From Eriocheir sinensis (lineage: Eukaryota; Arthropoda; Malacostraca; Decapoda; Varunidae), in contig NW_026111817.1 in NCBI RefSeq assembly GCF_024679095.1, forward strand, positions 161,501-225,500: a DNA stretch of 64,000 bases, in the 5' to 3' direction. The position numbers and the translations under genes are program-made. A model generated the notes under the pieces. The model was given only the letters and a program-made list of their open reading frames with translations, searched no databases and was not told the DNA's origin. Within the stretch, counting starts at the first letter, position 1. Every line of letters begins with the position of its first letter. Below are positions 1-9,754 of the stretch, in pieces.

Positions 1-1
1 T

Positions 2-130
2 CATCGCAACAAGTTATCTAATCAACGCCTCCTCCGGTGGTCTCTTATGCTACAGCCCTACGCCATCGAAATTCACCACATCAAGGGGCGTGACAACTGC
101 ATCGCCGACGTCCTTTTCTCGTCCACCTAA
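2..130 (+). mobile_element. Ty3/Gypsy pol fragment, end of RNase H domain
   Basis: One open frame of 42 codons ending in TAA at 128-130, cut by the window edge. The peptide has the pattern that ends RNase H in Ty3/Gypsy polyproteins: LLRWSLMLQPY, then IHHIKGRDNCIADVL. In the family this is normally ADxLSR and leads into the integrase. Here the Ser-Arg after ADVL reads Phe-Ser and a stop follows four codons later, so the integrase is absent. I read it as a truncated or decayed element. The upstream reverse transcriptase would lie outside the window. Confidence 0.7.
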
Positions 131-491
131 TACCTAATGAAGAGGGTCCCCATCCTTACGCCTCACTACTGCACTTCTTCCAATCGTTGCGTCGTTCCTA
201 AGCAGGGTGTTATGGTACCCTCGTCCAACTGGAGTTTAGAAGCGCGCCATCAAACAACATCACATCACCAATAACTAACTCACGCACGACTCATCGAAGC
301 TCCAGCCGCACCAGCTTCACCCATCATTTAATTCAATGTCACGAAGGCTCACACTTCACGGACCGTTTCGCCCGCCGAGGTTATAAATATGCCTCACCAG
401 CTCACCCCATCAGTCCCACCTGAGATAGCTCACTCTTCCGAAGACGCAAGGGCTCTTCACTTGTCCGAGCAACCAGATTCACCAAGGGTCT

Positions 492-492
<1 letters not shown>
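131..492 (+). other. Possible LTR or untranslated end of the Gypsy element
   Basis: No coding potential. The stretch beginning TGTTATGGTA at 208 starts with the TG typical of LTR ends, and a TATA-like TTATAAATAT lies at 381-390. The matching 5' LTR is outside the window, so this is only a suggestion. Confidence 0.2.
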
Positions 493-542
<50 letters not shown>

Positions 543-564
543 CAATCCACATACCCATTCTCAC

Positions 565-652
<88 letters not shown>
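493..652. repeat. Microsatellites (AC)n then (TA)n
   Basis: (AC)n at 493-541 and (TA)n at 568-652, separated by 26 bp of unique sequence. Confidence 0.95.
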
Positions 653-654
<2 letters not shown>

Positions 655-655
<1 letters not shown>

Positions 656-816
656 GGTTCCTCATTTGTAATTCTAACTCTTAGCTAAACACCTCAGTGA
701 ACCAATAATTCGTTCCTCAATTGTAATTCTCATATTTGGTTCCTCAATTGTAATTCTCATACTTGGTTCCTCAATTGTAATTCTAACTCTAACTAAGCAC
801 TTCAGTGAACCAAACT
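655..816. repeat. Short tandem repeat with GGTTCCTCAATTGTAATTCT core
   Basis: Four copies of the 20-bp core. The outer two carry a longer extension ending CTCAGTGAACCAA or TTCAGTGAACCAA, and the inner two have a short extension, giving a long-short-short-long order. The following 200 bp to 1030 are AT-rich with nothing recognised. Confidence 0.8.
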
Positions 817-1037
817 ACTTACTCTTGTCATTGTAGCATTGCCTATTTTGTCACATGTTATCTTCTGATGTCAAGTAACTATTTGTTTTATTAGGTTAAG
901 TATTAGTAATAAGTAAAATCACCATTTACTTTCAATTAACCTTACAATTATGTTATGTCACAGTTAGCTCTCTTTTCAACACAACTCAACCTCTAGACGT
1001 CAGTTAACTATATCCATAACAAAGATCATATATAGGG

Positions 1038-3290
1038 ATGATCTCCTTAACGCCCAGCCTCCCAGAGGGTTCTCACACCTTCTGGAGAGGGCTGTTTAGT
1101 CGCCGAGGTCAGGAGGACCGCCACCGTCCGGATCCCGTTAGACGGGTCAACCCATCGGTGATGGACACCGTCTCGCAGGAGGACATCGCGGCGGCAATGA
1201 AGGCCACCCCAAAGCGTCGGCCCTGGTCCCAACAGTCGCACCATTAGCGACCTGACTGCCTGGAGTCCGGCCAACTTACCTGGGTGGTTAACGGGTGCTC
1301 TGGCTTGGGGCTCTTCCAGCTAACTGGGTCAAGGGCAGGACCATTCTGCTGCCCAATTTACCAAAACCATCGGCACCAGGATCTTTCGCCCTATTACTAT
1401 CACTCCACTGATAACAAGGCTAACTAACCGGATCCTAGCAAGGCGGCTGGACCAGGACGCCCGCTGTCCGCGCAACAAAAGGGTTCAAGAGGGGGAAGGC
1501 TGTGATGCCAACATCGCTATGTTGAAGGCGGTGGTTAAGGCAGCTCAGAAGAAACCCTCTAACGTCTTTGTTTCGTGGGTAGACTTTAGAAGGCGTTTGA
1601 CTCGGTGAGCCACCCTCCCTGCAGGCTGCCGACAGGAGATGGGGTCCTAACATCCAGACTCATCGAGTACATAAGTCAGATGTACAGGTCAGCAGCTAAT
1701 GAACTTGACGCAGGCGACCCCATCAACATCAAAAAGGGCGTCCTGCAGGGGGATCCCCTCTCCCCCTATATATTCAACATATGCCTAGACTGGGCCCTGG
1801 CTACTCCCCCCAAAGACATCTGGGTTAAGATGGGTTATTGCAATATCAACTATCTCGCCTTTTGCCGACGATGTGACGCTCCTAGCCTCGACTCGCCATG
1901 GACTCCAGGTTGCCCTTAACAGCCTAACAGAGGCTGCGGTGGTCTCTGGGCTCGAGGTGGAATTGGCAGTGCACCTCTCTCGGCATAGTAGCCGACAAAA
2001 ATAGGAAAACATGGGCCAAAGATGCAACCCCCTTTAAGATCTTGGGGAGGCCTGTCCAAGCTCTGGCACCTGGGAAATTTTACAAGTACCTGGGAGTCCA
2101 GATGGTCGCCAGTGGAGGGGCTACGGCGTTCCCTGCGCACGAAGACCTTGTGCGCAAGCTTGCCAGGCTTAAGAAACCACCGGCAAGCCCAGGAAAAACT
2201 GTGGGACTTAACTAAGATCATTGTTCCCCAGCTGGCGAACATGGCTGCTACAGCCGGTCAACTAGGCCCGTATGAGGCAGCCGTCAGGCAGGTCGTCCAG
2301 ACCTACTACAACTGCCGATGGATACCCCGTGATACTTCCATACGGCGGAAGTGGACGGGGACTGGGCATACTTTGTCTGGCCACACGGGTCTGTCGGCTC
2401 AAGGAGGACCTTCTCCAGCGATTGAGGGATTCGAGGACCCGGAGGTTAAGCACGCCGTGGAGACGGTGGGCAGGCGCCTCCTCAGGGCAGTACACCACGC
2501 TCGAGGAAGGTAGCGCTGCACGAGGCAGTTGATGGTCCGCTAAGAGGTGCCTCGGAAACACCTGCCTAAAGCGGCTGGATTCAAGACGGTACCCATCTCC
2601 TTAGAGGGGCGACTTCAGCCGAGCGGTAAAGCTTCGAACAATCTGCTCTGCATGCGAGGGAGAGGCGGATGGATGACATTAACTGCGATCTCTGCCGCAG
2701 ACACCCGGAGAGCCTGGGCCACATATTGCAGCGTTGTCCTGCGGTCCAGGTTACTCGTGCACGTCGACACGATCATATATGATACTTTGCAGCGGGTAGG
2801 CTTTGAGGATGCGGGTTTCAACGTTCTCAAAGAACCGGCCATTCCAACCACGGCCGGAACCCGCATCCCCGACATCGTAGCCGCCCGCGAGGACTGGGGC
2901 TCGGTGGTGCTAGATGTTCAAGTGGTCGCGACGCGGCTGCAGGGGATTTGAAACTGCACACCACAGAAAAACGCCTATTACGATGTTCCTGACATCAGGC
3001 GGTGAGCCATGGCCAAAACAGGATTCCCTCAGCCTTCTCCTCCATCACCGCAAGCAGAAGGGGAATCCTAGCCAGCCCAACAGTTGTTACCTGGCAGGCG
3101 CTCAGGCTTCGAAAGTCGGAATTAAAGTCCTAGCTGCCCGGGTGATCGGGGCGAGCTGAACATCTATCAGGACATCAGTCGAACAAGTAGGGGTGGCCCA
3201 CCACCCGGCTAACTCAGGGGTTAGCGGTCCCTAAAGATTAATAAAGTTAAAATCTCACCACCAGCGTTTCGGCGTTGCTAATAGATAGGA
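1038..3290 (+). mobile_element. R2-like non-LTR retrotransposon, 5'-truncated and frameshifted
   Basis: A GC-rich coding relic with the domain order of R2-clade elements. The entry to the reverse transcriptase is near 1142-1600 and ends in SWVDF. The GVLQGDPLSPYIFN block is at about 1735-1780, and the catalytic FADD of the palm is at 1861-1872. A CCHC finger (C-x2-C-x8-H-x4-C) has its codons at 2684, 2693, 2720 and 2735. A restriction-like endonuclease signature follows: RIPDIV at 2862 with Asp at 2871, then VVLDVQVV. The frame changes several times, including between the finger and the endonuclease, so no intact protein remains. The N-terminal zinc-finger and Myb region is missing, and the 3' end near 3290 is approximate. 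R2 normally sits in 28S rDNA. No 28S sequence flanks this copy, so it is either a dead off-target copy or a related site-specific clade such as R8/R9 or NeSL. Confidence 0.8.
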
Positions 3291-3499
3291 AATATATAAA
3301 TGTTGGGGCTGTGTCTTCCACACGCAGCATAGTCGAGATTATACTTCGTTGTTCCTCTCCAACTCCATTATGTACTATATTATATATTTAAATTAAATAA
3401 AAGAAAGTAAAGTAAAGTAAATATTAAAATATTAAATTAAAACTAAATTTATAACTACTATAATTACAAACTGCAAAGTGTAAAAAAAAAACCTACGAT
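3291..3499. other. AT-rich spacer, no gene seen
   Basis: Low-complexity A/T-rich DNA ending in a run of nine A at about 3482-3490. It may contain the tail of the R2-like element. Confidence 0.5.
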
Positions 3500-4264
3500 T
3501 ACTAAGAACCCTCCACATGGGCCTGCTGGGCGTGATATGGCAGGGGGCCCCGTCCCTCGTCTTGGCTGCAACTCCGTGTCACGGCAAAGTTTCTCCACCG
3601 CGATGGCCCGCATATGCTCGGCGCCAGCGTGGACCATCGGTTTTCTAACAAGAATTTCCTAGTGTCCGCTTGCTAATCGACGCATGCTGGAACCCGATGG
3701 AGATGGGCACCGACGACCACGGGTCAACCTGCCCCTATCTGTGGGCGCGCGTTCGCCTCCCTCATCGATCGCCGCGTCCACCAACACAAGCTCACCCTAC
3801 CAGGTGCCATGCTGCGGAGGCTGAGAGGCCTGCTACACGCCCAACGGCAAGGTGGGATCAGGAGGAGATGGCCCTGATGGCTACCTCTGAAGCGTCCCAC
3901 AGAACATACGTCCTGATAAATCAAGCCATCCAGAGGAGGTGCTGCCTTACCGCACCCTGGTCGCCATCAAGGGAAGAGGAGGCATGATGTCTACAGGGCA
4001 AGGTATAAGCTGCAGTGGGGCGGCTCGAGACAGCACGTGTGCCTCCTCTTCAGCACCCCCCTGGATGAGGGCCAGGGGTCTGGAGGCCGGCCTCGCCCAG
4101 CCCAGGACAGACTCCACCACCGCCTGCGGAGGACCCTGGGGAACTGGGCTGGGGGGGCCAGGCTGCTCCCTCCCCGGACGCGACACAACACCTGCTCCAC
4201 TTGAAAGCAGCAACGCCACGACAGAGCAGGAGGTCACGTATATCTTTACATGTAATCATATGTG
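3500..4264 (+). mobile_element. Probable N-terminal (Myb-like) segment of a second R2/NeSL-like element
   Basis: GC-rich, coding-like sequence on the plus strand. After WDQEEMALMATSEA (about 3860-3900) comes LINQAIQ, then after a frameshift VLPYRTLVAIKG (3938-3973), then basic residues. The layout W-x2-EE-x2-LMA-x2-EA, NQ-x-I, LP-x-RTL-x-AIKG is what I associate with the Myb-like DNA-binding domain before the reverse transcriptase in R2/NeSL-type LINEs. No reverse transcriptase follows; the sequence ends at a splice-acceptor-like site at 4288. It could instead be unrelated GC-rich coding DNA. The identification is an inference from a short motif. Confidence 0.4.
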
Positions 4265-4288
4265 CTAATTATACAATTTTCTTCTTAG

Positions 4289-4643
4289 TGAGATACTGCA
4301 GGGACAGGGGCTGTCGAAAGGGCTCAGGTGAAAAGAAAGAAGAGGTAGAGAATGTTACCCTCGCTACAATTGAAGCCATTCATCGGTTTGATCATTTGAG
4401 GACATTATTGAAAATGCCAAAGACTGTATAGACAACTCCGATGCAAGGCCTACGACCCTGAAGGACTTCACCAACCTGAGGGATGTCCTGATAACTCAAC
4501 TGATGATAAAGTCCTCGGAGACCTATGGAATTTTCGGAATTCACCTCTCCGAATACCTCGAGATGGAGGAGATTAGGTGACCCATGACTAATGCTGTGGA
4601 GTGTTATGTAGTCAGAATTGCAAGGCACAAACGGACCAACAAG
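4289..4643 (+). CDS. Exon of a tyrosine-recombinase-like protein (N-terminal part), one frameshift
   Basis: The block starts after TTCTTAG (acceptor AG 4287-4288) and ends at AACAAG before a GT donor at 4644. It reads EEVENVTLATIEAIHRFD, then after a one-base shift DNSDARPTTLKDFTNLRD, VLITQLMIKS, LSEYLEMEEIR and CYVVRIARHKRTNK. In animal proteins with a degenerate phage-integrase/Crypton-like fold, the same order is seen: LATL-x-AY, then a F-x2-VRD-L segment, then N-L-T-x-EF, then VV-x-V-x-HKT. The residue expected to be the first catalytic Arg (usually R-x-G) is not preserved, so recombinase activity is doubtful. Joined in phase 0 to the exon at 6116, HKRTNK runs straight into VPHLLYLD, which supports the splice model. 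I recognise a family resemblance, not a named gene. Confidence 0.5.
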
Positions 4644-4687
4644 GTGGTATTGTTTAATTTTATGTCATATACTACCGAACGATCTTA

Positions 4688-6056
4688 AGCCCCAAACACT
4701 GCCGAATTTTTGCAACACGAACTTGTCGCCGAATCGGTTCGTGAACAATTCCGGCGACCGGTTCGCCGACATGACCAAGATTCTCAGAGTTCGTGACCAT
4801 TCGGCGACATGCTGGCGAATGCTCAAGACATGTCGGGGACAATTCGGAGATGTCGCCGGCAATTCGGCGTCCACGTCGGTTTTTGTCATGGAATAATTGA
4901 TGACATGTCTCGAATTGTCTTCGTATGTCCCCGGAGTGTCGGCGACATGTCAGGGACAATTCTCCGACTGATGCCAAGATTTCTGACAGCTGATCATTAT
5001 GATGTCCATGTGACATATAAAGCACGGGAATCGAGGTGCAACATACCTTCACCTGCAGCTGAAGAGCCCACCTCGTCTCTCGCAGCTTGTTCCAGGAAAA
5101 TGGCGAGAGGTGATCAAATCAGCTCACTCGACCTCTGCGGAACCCAAGAGCTATGGTGAGCCCCAAAATGTTCGCGCCTACCTCATGGACTACTACATAC
5201 CCTTTGAGCAGTGGCCTGGCAGGGCAGAATTATGGATAAGTAAATACCGTGTGTGATAATATGTGTGATAATATGTGTGGTAATATGTATGATAGTATGT
5301 GTAATAAAATGTATAACTGTGACTTGGTTTTGTTTTGCCCTCCTACATATATTTTAGAATGAATGAATATTTACTTAATATTAATAAACATACCAGTAAC
5401 TGAAAAGAAGAAATACATTTAAATAACTAAAAAATAAAATAAATAAATAAAGTAATAAATAGTAAATATATAAAGAAATAAATGAAACTGTTAGTTTCAT
5501 GCCTATTTTATACATTCATGATTCTTCTTGTTTTTCATATTTTCTTGTTTACTATTTATTATTATCTTAGTTTATTACACACACAGAGAGTGTGAGAGAG
5601 AGAGAGACCGTGTACATCTCCACCATGACCCGATTGCCGTGTCGTGATTAATTCGCCGAATATTCGGGGATATGCGAATAGTCTGAGCCATTCGGCGACA
5701 TGTCGGAGACATGTCCCCGATTAGTCAGTGACATGTCGGCGACAAATTCGCCAACAAAATTAAAATTTCAACGGTCAAAATTCAGCGACAACTCGCCGAA
5801 CACCCTGATGGACGCCGAATTGTCTTCGGCGTTCATTTTGCATTCGTGTACATTCGGCGAACGGCCGCGAATTTTTCATGCAACATGAAACTTTCGTGGC
5901 GGTCGTGACCAACTGTCAAAAGTCGCGCGGTGGACACAGACCGGTCCCCGAACGGCCAAGAAATGGCAAAAAAGATGCCGAACTTTTCCACGACACAGGA
6001 TGACTTGCATATTCGCGCACATTCGTGAATCAACATTCGGCAGTGTATTTGGGGCT
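4688..6056. mobile_element. Harbinger-like DNA transposon, 1369 bp, TTA target duplication
   Basis: Terminal inverted repeats: the left end begins AGCCCCAAACACTGCCGAAT, and the right end reads ATTCGGCAGTGTATTTGGGGCT. These match as inverted copies apart from a two-base indel. TTA flanks both sides (4685-4687 and 6057-6059). A 3-bp TWA duplication is the hallmark of PIF/Harbinger. The subterminal regions (to about 4980, and from about 5620) are packed with direct and inverted CATTCGGCGACATGTC-like motifs. The centre holds AT-rich DNA and a short coding-like stretch. The element lies wholly inside an intron of the recombinase-like gene. Confidence 0.75.
5049..5258 (+). pseudogene. Coding-like stretch inside the Harbinger-like element, possible transposase C-terminus
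   Basis: An open plus-strand frame of about 70 codons ending in TGA, containing GKWREVIKSAHS, NVRAYLMDYYIP and WPGRAELW. HARBI1/PIF transposases commonly end with a WR segment, then a variable linker, then A-x2-VRD-x-F-x2-YF and a VPWQ-like ending. The match is loose. No DDE catalytic residues are present in the element, so it cannot move by itself. It could instead be captured host coding sequence. Confidence 0.35.
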
Positions 6057-6115
6057 TTAGAAAACAGAAGAAAAATAATCTTCCATTGTATATGTGACCT
6101 ATTATTTTATTTCAG

Positions 6116-6306
6116 GTCCCCCACCTCCTCTACCTTGATGCATCGGAGAGGAAGGCATTAGATGCCTACATGCTGTATTACCGGCCGCTGGTAGTGTTCT
6201 GTATGAACCCTACCTGCTTCATATTCAAACATACATCAGCAGACTGGGGACACATGCTGTTCACAGCTCAGCTTTTCAAACAACAGCAGGATTGTGAAAA
6301 GACGGG
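6116..6306 (+). CDS. Exon of the tyrosine-recombinase-like protein (middle part)
   Basis: Begins immediately after TATTTTATTTCAG (AG 6114-6115) in phase 0 and reads VPHLLYLDASERK, LDAYMLYYRPLVVFC, and on to a stop at 6307-6309. In the inferred family this is the stretch after the HKT motif, where a hydrophobic strand leads to an L-x-x-Y-x-x-x-x-RP helix. The preceding intron (4644-6115) is 1472 bp, of which all but about 100 bp is the Harbinger-like insertion. The true 3' end of this exon is unclear. Confidence 0.45.
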
Positions 6307-6341
6307 TTAGCCGCAATAACAAAATTAATAACATTTCGGAT

Positions 6342-6530
6342 CCTTCAGCGCTTTGGAATAAATTTACTGACCCCGCATTTCGGCAGAAGCTTGACACGCA
6401 ATGCGGGCATGTTTGCCTACCGTCACTCGTTATTACGAGTTCTCGGAAAAAATGGAGCCAGGGAAGGCAGTGGTCTACACGCTGAAGAAAATGAGGAGCC
6501 ATTGCGGCAACGAAGTTGACCACACCGCCC
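6342..6530 (+). pseudogene. Coding-like continuation of the recombinase-like gene, frame uncertain
   Basis: An open frame of about 60 codons with RFGINLLTPHFGRSLTRN, then FAYRHSLLRVLGKNG and a TGA. Position and pattern (TP-x3-R, then H/N-rich, then Y) would suit the C-terminal catalytic half of a tyrosine-recombinase-like fold, but a second frame is also open over the same bases. Only about 40 bp separates it from the previous exon, too short for a normal intron, so a frameshift is likelier than splicing. Confidence 0.3.
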
Positions 6531-6539
6531 AAGACAGCG

Positions 6540-7832
6540 CTCCCGGTGTGGAGGATGAAAGCGCGTACGTATGTCATACGTGGTATGCGCTTTTAAAAGG
6601 GGGGCGGCTACGGGGTATTTTTGGCCGAATATTTTTGAAATCTGAGAAATTCTGTTTCTTCGCTCACTGTGGCCGAGATAGCCTAAATTATCAAGTGGTA
6701 AGGTTTGTTTGGTCAAATTAAATCACCCGGCCGGGAAGCCATGTTTAAATACCCCGCGCAGTTGCATCAGAGGCCTGAGTCACGCAGTTACACGTGGTGT
6801 CATTCAATGCTTATATACGCGTAAATTTTCAATAAAAAATGATTTCTTCTTTATGAATCTGCATCACTTGGCATCTCAGAGAGGGTGGATGGAGTGAGTC
6901 ATGCTGCCCGAGGGCCGAGAGGACTGTAGATCACGCGTCAGTGCGTCCTTGCTTTGCTTAGAGGGAGGTCGCACGTTTGCTGCTCTGGTTTACCACTACA
7001 TTCTTCCACATCAGTCCAAAAGAAAAACAGCAGAAGAAGGATGAAGAATACCAGCCTGGAGAATATTGATAAAATCTGGCGACAATGAGAAAGGTGGCGC
7101 CTTTTGACACCCTCACATACCAGTGAATAATACTTTCTCAACACTGAGAAAGGGGGACCAGATGCCTTATCAATATCTCCAGTCAATCAGCAAGGTTTGC
7201 ACAATCATGTGTGAAAATTTCATCTCAATCGGACAATTATGAATGGCATTACAGGGGTAAATGCAAAAAAAAAAAAAATTTTGGAGCCGATTTCTCATAA
7301 GTTGTTTTTTTACACTTCAAAAAAAAATAAAAAAATCAGTAAATCATCTGACTGACAATTGTTAGGTATCAATAAAAACTTCAATCAAAGGCCGATTTTT
7401 TTATTGGAATAGATTTTTCAATATGGCCATAGAAAACGGGATACAGAGCGGAGAAAATCAAGTGTGAAATTTTTATTTTTTATTTTTCTCTCAAAGATAA
7501 AAGCAGAAATCAAAAATCTGTTCCCGACAAAATGTAGATATATAATCGAAGTTTCATTGGTAATTTTTTCAAAGTGATTGACTTAAAAATAAAGCCTGTG
7601 AAACAAATTGAAAAAAAAAACGCGTTTTACGTCAGTGCCCCCTATCATTCACCCAATCTCCATGAAATTCACTATACACTCCTCATTAACACCAACAAAC
7701 AACATAATAAAATTTCAAGGCTATTGGACCTACCAAAAGAGCTGTAGGGGGGGGGGGTAGTCGCCCCCCAATGCAAGAATAAATAGCCAAACCTGAATGG
7801 AAACAAATATTAATTAATGTTCTCAACTATAG
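6540..7832. other. Intronic or intergenic DNA without recognised gene
   Basis: AT-rich, with runs of A at 7266-7278, 7320-7336 and 7611-7620 and a run of 10 G near 7748. Sequence around 7640-7780 looks like generic dispersed repeat but I cannot name it. If the recombinase-like exons belong together, most of this is intron. Confidence 0.5.
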
Positions 7833-7938
7833 TCTCCAATAACCCTGATGAACCGGGGACTGAGAGTTTCCTGCGTCCAGCTACCCCTCTACAGCAATCG
7901 ACCGAGCCCCTCCTGATATCGGATGGCGAAAATGTGGA
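7833..7938 (+). CDS. Exon of the recombinase-like gene (Ser/Thr/Pro-rich linker)
   Basis: Follows an acceptor AG at 7831-7832 and ends at GTGGA before GTGAGT (7939-7944). It reads NNPDEPGTESFLRPAT, then LQQSTEPLLISDGENVE, without a stop, and ends in phase 2. The phase matches the next exon. The composition is that of a disordered linker. Confidence 0.6.
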
Positions 7939-8026
7939 GTGAGTAGAAAAAAAAAACACTAGTAGTGTGAGTGGCATGCATATAGCAGTGTGAAATTGCT
8001 CAACACTAACGAATTTTCACTTTCAG

Positions 8027-8083
8027 GAGTGCCTCCTCGCTGGGAACCGATCCTGCAACGGGAGGGGCAAGCACAGCTATGGA
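8027..8083 (+). CDS. 57-bp symmetric exon of the same gene
   Basis: Bounded by TTTCACTTTCAG (AG 8025-8026) and GTAAGT at 8084. It reads SASSLGTDPATGGASTAM in the frame set by the preceding exon, phase 2 on both sides, so it can be skipped or added without breaking the frame. Confidence 0.6.
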
Positions 8084-8168
8084 GTAAGTAGACACAACAC
8101 TAGTAGTGTGTGTGATGAGTATAGATGTATGCAGTTTATCAGAACTAACAAAAACTTCTCAATTTCAG

Positions 8169-8510
8169 AAGTGTTTTCACTAACCCGTCAATTGGCAGGG
8201 AATTCCCAGATGGAGCGAGTGTACTGTCATCGCTCGGAGACACTACTGCTACTTCGCCACCACCCAGCACTATATCCAATGAGGAATTAGCGCAAGTTAA
8301 TTTCCCGAAATCATCAAAGGTTTTCACAGATAATAAAGCTGCCATAACGGCATGTCACGTGAATCGGCAGTATGGTCCAGTCCTGATCAAGTGAAGGAAG
8401 TCAAAGAGTACTTAGACAAGCACCTTTCCCAGTACAAACACTTTTTATTTTCACAGATTAAGTACAAATTCAAGTACTTGAATAGGCTCAGAAAAGAATT
8501 AGCAATATAG
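8169..8510 (+). CDS. Terminal exon of the recombinase-like gene, one frameshift
   Basis: Follows CTCAATTTCAG (AG 8167-8168), continues phase 2 from the 57-bp exon, and reads SVFTNPSIGREFPDGAS, then LGDTTATSPPPSTI, then SSKVFTDNKAAITA. That frame then meets TGA at 8392. A second frame opens at 8352 and reads SRESAVWSSPDQVKEVKEYL and on to LNRLRKELAI with TAG at 8508-8510. The second part resembles the W-x-x-E/D-[EQ]-x2-V helix-rich C-terminus found in the same family. The two frames overlap, so a one-base error or mutation near 8350 separates them. Three exons with consistent phases and consensus splice sites make this the best-supported host-type coding structure in the window. Confidence 0.55.
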
Positions 8511-8692
8511 ACAATATAGGCAGCAATTCATCACGTTTAGTTTATTTATTTATTTATTTATTTATTTTTTTTGCTGAAAATGCACTTTTCTTTGACGGGG
8601 GGGATTCCTGTCACCCGTTTGTTTATTATGTAATATATATAGGATAATTTTGATATGTTCATACAAACCACTGATTGTTAATTGTATCAGTT
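8511..8692. other. 3' flank of the gene, AT-rich
   Basis: Contains a (TTTA)n run at 8540-8568 and a G7 run at 8598-8604. No polyadenylation signal is clear. Confidence 0.4.
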
Positions 8693-9190
8693 CTGGTCAC
8701 CTTACTAAGAATGGATATCAAATATTAGAATCGGTTGCAGAGGAGGATGACTAAGATGATTCAGGGTTGAGAAACTTGCCATACGAAGAAAGACTCAAAC
8801 AGTTAAACTTGCATTCTCTAGAAGGCGAAGGTTGCGTGGAGACATGATCGAGGTTTATAAATGGATGAAGGGCTATAATAAGGGAGACATTCATAAGTTT
8901 TTTGGTAAGAGAACCGGGTAGGACACGAAGTAATGGGTTTAAACTGGATAAATTCAGATTCAACAGGGACATAGGCAAAATTGGTTTACTAACAGGGTGG
9001 TGGATGAGTGGAATAAGCTTAGCAGTCATGTGGTGAGTGCCAATACAATCGTCACATTCAAAATAGACTAGATAAATTCATGGACAGCGATATTAGGTGG
9101 GGTTACATACACGGGAGCTTAGGGTCAAAGGAGCTGCCTCATACAGGCCTACCGGCCTCTTGTAGACTCCTGCGTTCTTATGTTCTTATA
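8693..9190 (+). mobile_element. CR1/L2-like LINE, 5'-truncated 3' end
   Basis: Near-identical in plus orientation to the 3' end of the minus-strand LINE at 16286-19388. It encodes the end of ORF2 (NLPYEERLKQLNLHS, then RGDMIEVYKWMKG, then NWFTNRVVDEWN) with a few indels. It then carries the 3' UTR, ending in the GTTCTTAT octamer repeat typical of this family's tail. Truncated before the reverse transcriptase. Confidence 0.85.
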
Positions 9191-9288
9191 TATTATGTCC
9201 AATGAATATAAGATAGGATGTTTGTTTCATTAACACCATTACCCATTCTCTCATTCAGTCATCCATTCATATCATTCCATTTCACAGC

Positions 9289-9405
9289 AGCCAAACAAGG
9301 CTGGAGGTTCCGCCACGCACCCTGATGGCGGAATCATCCAACACGAGCCTAAGCTGGCGACGCAGAAGCATATCAAGAGTGATGATCAGACGTCCATCTC
9401 ATGAC
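9289..9405 (+). repeat. Repeat unit R, copy 1 (partial)
   Basis: Starts CAGCCAAACAAGGCTGGAGG and reaches an ATQKHIKSDDQ-coding segment. Further copies are at 9755-10040, 10045-10312 and 11063-11160. Confidence 0.75.
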
Positions 9406-9442
9406 TGTGTAAGCGTATTTTCAATTAATTGGCACCCTTGCA

Positions 9443-9640
9443 CACACAGGGGTAAAGAACTATGAATGTAAGGAATGTGGGTAACAATTTACCAGAGTAC
9501 TCTTGCTGCAAACACCCTTACACACATTGGGGTAAGAAACTATCAATGTAAGTGTCGGAAGCAATTCATCCGGAAGGGTGACCTTGGTAGACATACCATT
9601 ACACACACTGGGGTAAAAAATTATGAACGTTAGGAAAAAT
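9443..9640 (+). pseudogene. C2H2 zinc-finger protein fragment
   Basis: Three HTGVKNYE-type linkers in a row, the classic spacer between C2H2 fingers. The first finger reads HTGVKNYECKECG then a stop replacing the usual Lys. The second reads YQCKCRKQFIRKGDLGRHTI and TH, so the C-x2-C pair is shortened by one residue while F, L and the H-x3-H pair are retained. The third stops after NYER. This is a decayed, probably retroposed or duplicated zinc-finger exon. Zinc-finger genes of this type are usually nuclear DNA-binding proteins, but no function survives here. Confidence 0.75.
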
Positions 9641-9754
9641 TACGTCCACGTTCGATCTCTTAACACTGCACAAACACGCGCGCCTTCGGGGAACAATCAA
9701 CAGTCTGAGGATAACTACTAATAAGCAGTTGGGTTTAATTTGACCATCCCTACG

